Below, one piece after another: positions 9,979 through 19,159 of a stretch of DNA of 64,000 bases. Within the stretch, counting starts at the first letter, position 1. Every line of letters starts with the position of its first letter. Position numbers and translations under genes: made by a program. This DNA is from Phytopythium helicoides (taxonomy: Eukaryota > Oomycota > Peronosporomycetes > Pythiales > Pythiaceae), in assembly GCA_024867545.1 (NCBI GenBank), contig JANFNE010000018.1:868001-932000 (forward strand), written 5' to 3'. The notes beneath the pieces were generated by a model that was not told the DNA's origin, made no database searches, and worked only from the letters and a program-made list of their open reading frames with translations.

Positions 9979-11712
9979 CTACGTTCGCGACATGGAGAGA
10001 CGCTCGTAACCCGCACGACGCTTGCGTTGATCCACAAACACCGCAACAGCGACAGCAACCACGACTACCACAACACCGCCCATGATGCTGATAGTGAGAC
10101 TCGAGCTCTTGTCCGCAACGCTACCCGTGCTCGCGAGATCGCTCCAGCCGTCAAGGCATCTGGTCGTCGACACCTTCTGGAACCACTTCGCCGAGGGACG
10201 AGGAATGCGCGCGAGGTCCGTCGGCTTTGGCTCGTAGAAGTCCGGTGATCCCGTCTGCGACGAGAAGTTCACATAGAACAAGCCGAAGCGAGGACCGAAT
10301 GACCCCCATTCGTAGTTATCGAGTAGAGACCACGCGGTGTAGCCGATGACGGGGATTTTCTCCTCCACGATGGCCTTGTAGACCTGCTCGACGAAGAGCT
10401 GGAAGAAGTGGAGTTGGTCCATATCCTCGATCTCGTCATGACCGCACCAGCCGTTCTCGGTGAGGAGGATGTCGACGGTCGGGTCGTGCGCGTGCACCCA
10501 CTTGATGTAAGCCAGATATCCAGGAGGGAAGCCCTGTAAACTGCGTGCAATAGTCGCTGCCGTGGCGATCAACTTTGCCCTGCAGTGAGCCTGGCACCAA
10601 TTGCGTCAGATCCACACCGAGATCTGCCGGCCATCCTGGTGGCAACTCTGAACATGTGACCGTCGACATTCGGAGAGTCACAATCCGTGACGGTATTCGA
10701 TCCGTAGTGATTGAGCATGAAGAGGTCATACGAGCCCTTCAGCAACGCAGATTCCTCAGCTGTGAACGTTGGTAGTCGTGAACCCTGCACGCTCACGCAT
10801 GATGGCAGGGTAATCACCACTGACAATTGGCTGGAGAAAAACGCCCATGTTGAACTGCATCGTTCGTTCTGCTGCTTCGACGTCCTTCGGATTGGAGGCA
10901 TCGAGCGGGTAGTAATACTGGGATACGAGTACAATGCTGATTCGGGCCTTGTTGTTGACGACATTTTTCGCCTTGAGCTCTCGGAAGCGCTGCACCGACT
11001 TGGCGTGCGCAACTAGCAGATTCTTTGTTACCGTGTATGCCTGCGTGTCAGACCCGGAGTAGCCAGGGGCGAGGGCACCCGTGATGTAGCCGTCACCGAC
11101 CAACGACTGGGGCTCGTTGATCGTCGTCCACAACTCAACTTTCTGACCAAACTCGTGGAAGATCAAATCCGAGTACTCGACAAAGTGATCCTGGATCTCC
11201 GCATTCAACCAACCAGGAGGATCCAGCTGCGTCTCAAGCTCTGCCGGATGATCCCAGTGGTAGAGCGTCAGAATCGGAACAATCCCGTTTGCCTTGAGCT
11301 CGTCCACCAACGAGTGGTAGAATGCAACACCCTCAGGGTTCACCTTCATGTGACGCGTCACAGGGTCCCAATTCATGACTCGCGACCACGAAATCGAGAA
11401 ACGGAACGACTGCAGACCCGTCTCCTTCACGAGCTGGATGTCGCTCTTGTATCGGTGGTAGAAGTCGTCGGCCACGTTGGCACACACGTAGCCTTCTTTC
11501 TCGCGACAGAAGTCGTCCCAGATGCTGGGCGTGCGTCCGCCTTCCTTGACAGCTCCCTCGACCTGGTAAGCAGCCGTGGCCGAGCCGAACATGAAATCAT
11601 CAGGGAAGCATCGAGGTTCGGCGGCGTGGACGGTGGTGGAAGTGGTGGTGAGCAGCGTGGTGGTGGCGACCGTGGCGAGTGCGAGTGCGGCGACGCGGTT
11701 GAGTATCGTCAT
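9979..11712 (-). pseudogene. GH1 beta-glucosidase, tandem copy 3, frameshifted
   Basis: The start at 11712 (MTILNR...) and the first 300 or so residues are close to copy 2, with TINEP in place of TFNEP (catalytic Glu kept). The frame then changes near 10785 (one extra base after ...MRERAG), near 10665 (one extra base next to the SPN motif) and near 10540 (before QGFPPGY). The C-terminal part, 9979 to about 10540, is open and has TENG, the transmembrane segment and the basic tail. Copy 3 has only about 50 bp of the 5' flank shared by copies 1 and 2. Three frameshifts plus a truncated promoter make it the best pseudogene candidate of the array, but consensus error is not excluded. Confidence 0.8.
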
Positions 11713-11764
11713 GGTTGGTTGGTGGGTGGTTTGGAGTGTGCCAAGCAAATTGGGACTGATGGAG

Positions 11765-12823
11765 ACCATCTAGATGCCTATGCACCACTGCTGATTTGAT
11801 TACTGACCATGTCGGCTAGGCGACTCGCAATCAAGACAACAGTGAGCTCTCCTGCCCTCCTTTGCTCTGTAGTGGTGGATTTCGTGACTTCTGCGTGTGG
11901 GGTGCTCCCACCATGGTTCGTAACGAGTTGCATGCGGTGCCGACCCCATCACTGTGGAAGGGAAGAGTACCAATCTAAGTCCAAGCAAAGTAACGGCATG
12001 TCCTCTTTGGGCTCAAAGTCATCGACTAGCGAAGTCATTTATGCCTTCTGCAGCTCCACATTAGTCTCAGAATCTCTCTGTTGTGCTCAAAATTAATGAG
12101 AGCAAGAGCCTCGAGATTGCCAAGAGGTGCTTTTCAAGCCGAGGCTGGACAACACTTGTTGGAATATAAGAGTACTTGCTTGATCGCCATGCACTTCTCC
12201 TGCATCGCTCTTCTGCGATATCAGTAGGTTCTGCTCTAATGCAATTGCCTTGGCTTCGCCATCACCACGTACAAATCAAACCGGAAGGAAGCGTCGGGTT
12301 CTCTGATGAGAGAACCCTGAAGCTTGAGACCAAGCAGATTTATGAAACCGGGGTCCGCAGCAAAAGCCTGCTGCCTTGGATTCCCCTTTCCGGTCTGTGC
12401 AGCGCTGGTGGACGGTCATACTCTGTTGCCTTCAACTTCAACACCCCCATTCCGCAACCTCCCTCCATTCCGCAACCATCACCCATCAAAAGTGGTGTGG
12501 CGCACTCCATCCCCTCGTCACTCAGTTAAAGTATGCTCTCGGGAGGGAGGATTCTTATGGCAAGTTGCCACGCGCCCGAAAAAGAAAACGAGCTTCAAGG
12601 CGCTTCACATACAAAGCGCAAGTCATTTCGCAAGCGGAGCCGCCTGTCGCCGCCGCCCCCAAGCTGCGCGTCCTCGCCGCCGCTGCGCGCTGTTCCCGCC
12701 CGCTGCTCGCTCCGCGTCCACCGCGTGGTGCTCAACTCGCTTCCCCGTCGTCCCACGGTCCCATCGAGCCCTCTGCGGCCTCCAGGCGACCGCTACAAGC
12801 CAAGTTTCGCCCCCCTTTACGTC
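11765..12823. other. intergenic between GH1 array and clpX
   Basis: About 1.06 kb with no supported gene. Frames at 12176-12529 and 12376-12888 overlap each other and the clpX 5' region and look like chance frames. The last 300 bp should include the clpX promoter and 5' UTR; no specific element is clear. Confidence 0.45.
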
Positions 12824-14906
12824 ATGCTGCGCCGCGTCCGCGTCGAGCGCCTGCAGCGCGTGGCCCGCGCGGCCTCCGCGCGCCATGAAGGGCCCAGTCG
12901 CCGCCTGTCGCTGCTGGCGGAGCGCAGGCGAAGTTTTGGCTCGCAGTTGGCGGTGCAAGCGGCGCTATCGCCGAGGAAGGCTGTTGTGAGGGCCATGAGC
13001 GTCGCGAGCGGAGGGCAAGGGCAGCCACCACCTGTGCTGCCCCAACTGCGGGTCGTCGCTCGTGCTGGCAGAGGCGCTCGCAGACTCGGCCGCGCCCGTG
13101 CAGATGCACGCGAGCGTCAAGGAGAAGGAGAAGGAGAAGGAAGCGACACCTGCTGCTGCTACTGCTGCTGCTGCGTCGACGGAGAAGAAGACGGAGCAGC
13201 CAGCGTTCAAGAAGGGCGATGTGGTCAAGTGCGTCAACTGCAACCTGCACTTCGCGCTCAAGTCGCACCCGCCGCCGCCCACACCCGCGCCAGAGGTGCC
13301 GCGGTACCGCAACCCGGCGGCGGCCGCAGCGCTGAGCTCCCTGTCGTCTTCGCTGTCTGCAGGAGTGATCCAGACGCGAGGATCCAGTATTGGGGCTACC
13401 GGAGCTGGGTCAGCGACGGCTGCCTCACGGACAGCCCGCGTCGTCGCACCTTCCAGGAGGTCGCATGAACGCCGACGGCGAGTACGAGAAGCTGGCGAAC
13501 CAGGCGCTGCAGCATGCGAGTGCTGGAGCGTCCTCGTCGCCGGCGTCGCAGCCCTGTGTTAACCCCGCGCGAGATCTACGAGTGGCCTTAACCAGTACGT
13601 CATTGGACAGGAAAAAGGTAAAGAAGGTGCTCGCGGTCGGCGTGCACAACCACTACAAGCGACTGCGGGCGATCGAGCTCGTGCAGGCCAAGAAGGAAGC
13701 CGCAGCTGCCGCTGCCGCGGCTAAACCCAGCGGACACGGAGACCTTTCCAACTTGGATCTGGATAGCATTCCTTCGCTGTCCAACATTGGTCGGCGATTG
13801 CTGCTCGAAGAAATGCTCACAGACATGGAAAAGAAGAATACCGACACGGTGCAGCCCACAGTCGCAGGATCAGAGCCGGACTTTGCAACAGACAAGCTCG
13901 AGTACCTTGAAGGCGTCGAGCTGGACAAGTCGAACGTCATGCTGATTGGACCGACTGGATCCGGCAAGACTCTTCTTGCCAAGACACTGGCTCGCCTGGC
14001 TAAGGTCCCCATCGTCATTGCTGATGCAACCAGTCTTACGCAAGCAGGATACGTTGGCGAGATGTCGAGTCAGTGCTGTTCAAGTTGTATCAAGCGTCAA
14101 ATTACAACATTGAAGCAACCCAAAGGGGAATCGTGTACATTGACGAAATTGACAAAATTTCTCGCAAAAGCGAAAACGTGAGTATCACGCGGGACGTATC
14201 CGGCGAGGGCGTGCAGCAGGCGCTGCTGAAGATCCTCGAAGGCAGCATGGTGAATGTTCCCGAGAAGGGAGGTCGCAAGAACCCGCGTGGCGAGTACATT
14301 ACTATCGACACAACGAACATCCTCTTCATCTGCGGTGGTGCATTTGCAGGTCTCGAGAAGCTCATTTCTGGGCGAACAGCACGTTCATCGATCGGTTTCG
14401 GTGCGCAAATGCCCAACATGAAGCTAAAGAAGAGTAGCGAGATTGGCTCTCTCATGGAGCGCGCTGAGCCAGAGGATCTAGTCTCCTATGGGCTTATCCC
14501 CGAGTTTATCGGTCGCTTCCCCATGCTCGTGAGCACATCGGGTCTAACGAAGGACCAGCTCGTGCAGGTGCTTACAGAGCCCAAGAACAGTCTTGTGCGG
14601 CAGTACAAGGCGCTATTCGCACTCGACGGTGTCGAGTTCCACGCGACAGAAGGAGCGCTGGAGGCGGTTGCCGAATTTGCGCTCAAGAAGAACACGGGTG
14701 CACGAGGACTGCGCTCCATCTTTGAGCGTGCTCTCATGGAGACCATGTTCGAATTGCCGGACATGGAGGATGTGACGGCTGTGTACGTGGACGAGGACGC
14801 GATTCTGGGGAACAAGCCGCCCGTGCTCATCCGCGGTGACACGACGCTTGAAGACTATCTGAAGAGTCTGGAGGACGACGCCAGCGACAAGCGCGAGGTG
14901 GTGTAA
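12824..14906 (+). CDS. clpX: mitochondrial ClpX AAA+ unfoldase (multiple suspected frameshifts)
   Basis: ClpX unfolds substrates for the ClpP protease in the mitochondrial matrix. The ATG at 12824 opens an Arg-rich, acid-poor leader typical of matrix targeting. A split zinc-binding module follows: CPNC near 13041-13049 in one frame, then CVNC near 13231. The AAA+ core has Walker A GPTGSGKT (about 13948-13971), Walker B VYIDEID (about 14132), and the sensor-2 region GARGLRS (about 14695). The stop is at 14904-14906. The conserved frame changes at least six times. Three extra single bases fall within about 60 bp around 13561-13617 and together restore the frame, and one base is missing near 14063 inside the conserved GYVGEDVE stretch. 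The pattern fits consensus errors; one or two changes near 13000-13470 could instead be introns. Confidence 0.9.
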
Positions 14907-15307
14907 GTCCCAAGGAGGCGATGATGCATGTGGCGTGAGTTCATTTTTACTTTGAAGTATCAATAAGGACGCGATCGCGATGAAGGACAATCTAATACTG
15001 ATGTAGCGGTTTGCCTCCAAACCGTCGGTAACTCGACCACACTGTCCAATTTGTCATTTAGAATTCTCCCACCAAAATCCGACTCGTTCAGTGACATGGA
15101 GCGCAACGTGACATCACTCGCCTGCTCAGATGCATCACAAAGCCGCTGAATCTTGCCTGGGAGAGAGAATTGGAATTAGGGCCTTCAGCGCTTTCGCAGA
15201 TACCCACTCGAGTTCAACCGTGTCAGCATTGTGGACGTAGTTCGCTCAATATGAAGCCTCTCATCGTGTTGCGCGTGGCACGAGAGCAATGAAAGAAGGC
15301 AAGCGAT
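14907..15307. other. intergenic downstream of clpX
   Basis: No supported gene. A minus-strand frame (15223-15408) overlaps the uncertain exon at 15308-15830 and may belong to it. Confidence 0.4.
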
Positions 15308-15830
15308 CTATGGTGTCTTTTGTGTATTACTTCGAAGTAGGTGACAAGAGCCTTTGTAGCCATTGCATCCCCAACTTGAACTCGTTTCGGGCTGAGCGTC
15401 CCCCGCATCCGTGAGATGAGTCAATGCACCCAAACGCACGCAAAGATCGCGTCGATTTCCCGGAGCTCCTGTCGCAGCGACCGCAGCAAAGATTACACTC
15501 TCTGACCGCTCCATTTTGCTAGCAAACAAGTGCACGGCAAACTTCTCTGACTTGAAGTTACGATCGACAAGATCGTCGAGAAACTTCAATTGGCGAGGTT
15601 CCTCCAAGAGCCCTGCGTTGGATCCAGACTGTGCCTCGGTGCTGAATAACCACAGATAGAGGTGTTTGTTGCTCGACTTCTGTGATCTACCTGGCAAAAG
15701 CAACTGGGTGTCAGCACTCGCTCTAGTTCTGCGATCCCATGCCGCGCTGAGTTGAGGTTGCCTCCCTTTCGACGGCTCATTGCCAATCTCGAAGCAGTGC
15801 TGGAAAGTGAGCGATGCAAGTGTCCATGTA
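15308..15830 (-). CDS. uncharacterised exon-like open frame
   Basis: One minus-strand frame stays open for about 170 codons, from a possible splice acceptor near 15830 to a stop at 15308. The translation has mixed, protein-like composition (...LEEPRQLKFLDDL..., ...KFAVHLFASKMERSE...). It has no in-frame ATG at its 5' end, so if real it is an internal or terminal exon whose start lies to the right, toward 16058. I recognise no family. It could also be a fragment of a decayed gene. Confidence 0.3.
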
Positions 15831-16057
15831 GCTATTGTGGTTCAAGTTTGTACCCATCGAGCACTGAAGACGGTGCACATCTCAGCCTGCGTCAGAGGTT
15901 TCACCCAAACGCATCCCCCTCGTTTCATACGTCCTTGCAGAAAGCAAAGATCGCGTGAATCGCTTAGACCGCGGGGTGGCCGCAGCCCCTCTAGATCGCT
16001 CAATTCCTGTTTCTCGTAGTCCGGAGCAAGCGAATTGCACTCGTGGACAGATACAAC

Positions 16058-17603
16058 ATGGAGCTACAAGCCAGCTTCTCTGAGCTCCATAAAACAGTCA
16101 TCAAGATCGCCCAGAAAAAGAAGCGTGTGGAATGCAATTTGACGCTCTGCATCGATGTTAGCGACCGCTTGTCCGCAATTTTTGAAGTGGTGAAGGATCG
16201 CGGGGATGGAGATAAGCAGTGTGTGGTCGACGTACTCTTGCCCTCGGCCACCGATCTACTTTACAAGATACGATTCCAGATCCACAATGCCTTCAGTTTG
16301 TACTTACTTGCGTGGAGCCATCGTTTCGTGGACTCAGTTTGGAAGGTGCACGAGAAAGTGACGGCTGTTTACAACGCGCTCGGGTTGGTTCCAGATATGA
16401 CGGACAGGGAATGGCACGAGAAAGTGTTAGCTGGCAGAAGGGTGCAGCAAGACTGGCTAGAGAGAAAGTTTTCCAGCTTCACGGGTACCAGTAGATTGGT
16501 CGGGGAGACCCCTCCGCGGAAACTTGAATCGACGCTTTTGACCATGGAGGTCCAACTACAGGTTCGATTCGACGAGAACGTGGAAGGGACGGCGAGCCCG
16601 TGAACACTCATGTACAGATGGATCCTGAGATCGCGCAGCTGATGCAAAATGCGATCAATCTCATTAAAGACGAGAAGGGCCGTCCCAAAACAGAGCTGGC
16701 AATGGTCTATGACTGGCATATTGATAAAGAATGCATCGATATTCGGGAAAACCAGGACTTTATCAGCGAAGGAACATTTGGAGCGTCTTTAAGGCAACGA
16801 TGACGATCTACCCGCTGGAAAGAAGCGAGTCGCTGTCAAAAAAGTTGGATAGTAATCTCGACGGGATTGACGTGGATAGCAAGTTTTACCGCGAACTCGA
16901 GATTTGGATCACGCTAAGGAAAGACAGGCACATCTTGGAGTTCATGGGTGCAAACCATGCCTCAAGCCCGAAGTTTTTCGTCATGGAGTACGCGTCCGAA
17001 GGAAACCTTGAGCAATTTTTCCGAGATCCTGATACCGACAACCGCAAGTTGTTGTGGCATATGCTTGGTCAGGCTGCCGAAGGCTTGAAAGTACTTCACT
17101 CAGGTGATCACCCGGTCGAGCACGGTGGGCTCAAGACTACGAATTTGTTGTTGACAAAGGATGACTCAGGAGAACTTGTGGTCAAGATTTCGGACTTTGG
17201 CATGTCGTTCATCAGAACAAACTCTTTGGCTGTGAGCAGAATTGCCAGGGAGGATAGCAGTTTATGGCAGGCCCCCGAGCGACTCAAGGATTATACCGAT
17301 AGGACGAGAATCGACAAGGCTGACATTTATTGCCTGGGATTGTGTGTGATCGATGCAGCAACGGGTGAGCCGCCGTTTGCAGGCCTCGACGCAGATGATG
17401 TTGTCGAAAATAAGTTTGACGACGTCCGCATCGAACCACCGGGGTTTGGCTTCAGTGACGAGGAATGGGCCTTTGTAGACCAGATGTGCGATCCCGATCC
17501 AGCACGTCGCCCGAGTATGGACATGGTGATTGGGCGAATGGCGGAGCTTGACAAAATCCGGCAGACGAGGTGGCCGGTGGGTTTTCCTGCAGCCCCAGCA
17601 TAA
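16058..17603 (+). CDS. TKL-like protein kinase homologue, probable pseudokinase (frameshifted)
   Basis: The ATG at 16058 gives MELQASFSEL..., an N-terminal region of about 210 residues of unknown fold. A protein kinase domain follows from about 16740. Its glycine loop (GTFGAVFKA) reads if one missing base is allowed near 16788, and the VAVKK lysine motif reads in a third frame near 16825-16842. Another missing base near 16588 joins the N-terminal part to the linker. The catalytic loop reads VEHGGLKTTN, so the proton-accepting Asp of HRD/HGD is Gly. DFG (in SDFGMSF) and APE (QAPERL) are kept, and the domain ends at 17603. The Asp-to-Gly change needs two base changes from either Asp codon, so a single miscall does not explain it. 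It probably binds ATP or scaffolds rather than phosphorylating. Confidence 0.8.
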
Positions 17604-17881
17604 TGGTTAGCTGATCGCTTCGATCGTGAGTGGACATTTCTAAAGAATGTGAATTTTGTTTCGCTTCGTCTGGTGGCACTATTAATTGTGTGATGTGTTG
17701 GTTCTCCCCTTTGCGGCGCTCTTGGTCTCCTATCGCTTGATATTGAGTCGTAGTCGAAGAGCATGTGTTGTGGTAGTTATCTAGCCCGCGCATCTACGAA
17801 TGAAGCTCACTTTTTTTCCATTTTGTTCATTTCTACAAGCGTGGTGGCTATAATATCAATCTGCTGTTCTAATGCCGCCTG

Positions 17882-18385
17882 CTACATGCGAAAGAGGTCG
17901 TGGCGCAGCGTTGCGAGCGCAGTCAGCAGCATCGTTCGGTGTTCGGGGGCGACGCCGTCCGAGTCGGCGTCATCCTGATCGGATCCTAGCTCGTCCTCTG
18001 TCAAAAAAGCCAAAGCTCGAGAGCGTCTTGTAGCCTCGCTGCTCGAGTCGCCGACCGAGCGCAATCAGGTCCGGGTGGCATGCGCTCAGCCACTGGATGA
18101 CCTCTCCTTGCTCGCAGACTTCGTGGGCGTGACTGTCAGGACACTCGCACCACCGGAATCTCGTACAAATCCAGTCATACCTGGTCCAAAGACGCTGGCG
18201 TTTTCCTTGGCGTCGTCCAGCCGCCTTCGCACGCGCGGGCTGAGCGGCGGCGCCGCGTCGTCGTCCTGCACAGGCTTGTCGTCGCCGTGGTTGTCTGCGC
18301 GGCGCTCCAGGCGTCGGCTCGGCTCGTGGCCGAGCGGCATTGCTGTGTGGAGGTTAGTGAGCTGCACCTCGTGCAGCAAGCACAC
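17882..18385 (-). CDS. SAM-like domain protein, C-terminal part
   Basis: A minus-strand gene ends at the stop at 17882-17884. Its last about 65 residues fit a sterile-alpha-motif-like pattern: VIQWLSA, a leucine-rich middle, GYKTLSSFGFLTEDEL, and a final helix MLLTALATLRHDLF. Upstream is a charged, low-complexity segment with PLSPRVRRRLDDAKENAS, resembling short phosphorylation-type motifs. A branch-site and acceptor-like sequence (CTAAC ... CACACAG on the minus strand, ending near 18345) suggests a preceding intron, so the true start is not found. The frame changes near 18100 and again at a T6 run near 18005. The SAM call rests on pattern only. Confidence 0.5.
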
Positions 18386-18535
18386 AAGAGAGCGCGCAGC
18401 TATCTAATTGTGTCGAGGCAGCACAAGCATCAGGGATGCACTATGAATAGGGATGGAGTTTGGGACGTCTGGTTCTCATCTCGCCTCGTTTCGGAAATAC
18501 ACGCGCGTCGGGTCCGAGGGCCCGCTCCTACTCGC

Positions 18536-18952
18536 CTAGATGTCGTCAAAGTCGAATCCGATGTCTCCCTCCTCTGGCTCCATGGCCATGTCGACGGCCG
18601 TCTCGTTGATGCGGGCGTTGTCGGGCAGCTCTCCGTAGGCCTTGAGGCTGCGCGCCTCGTCGGCGTTGTACTTGTGAATGACGTCGACCTTTCCGTCCTG
18701 GTACTCGCGCAGACTGACGAGGATGATGTCTCCGGCGCCGACCCAGACCTTCTTGCGCATCTTGCCGCGGATGTGGCCCAGCCGCGTGACGCCGTCGAAG
18801 CAGTACGCCTCCAGCCGCCCGTTGCCCAGCATGCGCATCACCTGCGCGTACTCCTGCCCGTCCTCCTTGAACTCGAGCTCGCGCTTGTTCTCCTCGTTGT
18901 CGTTCTTGCCGCGGCGCCGGTTCTTGCCGCCCTTGCCCTTGTTCTTCGGCAT
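18536..18952 (-). CDS. eIF1A: translation initiation factor eIF1A
   Basis: A 138-residue protein matching eIF1A along its full usual length. eIF1A promotes scanning and start-codon selection on the 40S subunit and helps subunit joining. The basic N-terminal tail ([16 protein letters not shown]) is followed by the OB fold, with [29 protein letters not shown] and [11 protein letters not shown], then a helical part and an acidic C-terminal tail ending GFDFDDI, the eIF5B-binding end. An in-frame upstream ATG at 19030 would add 26 Pro-rich residues not expected in the family, so 18952 is chosen. Single exon, divergent from the gene at 19160. Confidence 0.98.
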   Translation of the reverse strand: MPKNKGKGGKNRRRGKNDNEENKRELEFKEDGQEYAQVMRMLGNGRLEAYCFDGVTRLGHIRGKMRKKVWVGAGDIILVSLREYQDGKVDVIHKYNADEARSLKAYGELPDNARINETAVDMAMEPEEGDIGFDFDDI

Positions 18953-19159
18953 CTTGTGCTTCTCTGCCGATGCTGGAATGGCTGGCTGCTCTGGCAAAGG
19001 GGGGCGGGGGGTTTCCCTCTGTATTTTCAACCAATCATAAGATTACCTTACAATTATTTCAGCCAATCAACGCGCGAGATTGAAGCTGCCACGTCCCTCC
19101 TCGTGGTGTAGTCCACCTCATTGCTGCTGCGAAAGGCGCGGCGATCCGATCGATCCATC
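18953..19159. promoter_or_regulatory. divergent promoter region with two CCAAT boxes
   Basis: Only 207 bp separate the starts of eIF1A (minus) and the TMEM94-like gene (plus). Two plus-strand CCAAT sequences lie at 19031-19035 and 19063-19067, near the middle, on an AT-rich patch within otherwise GC-rich flanks. This arrangement suggests a shared bidirectional promoter; that is inference. Confidence 0.5.

Noticed and set aside
16561..16575. GGTTCGATTC resembling a tRNA B box
   Set aside because: Lies inside the kinase coding region with no A box or cloverleaf around it.
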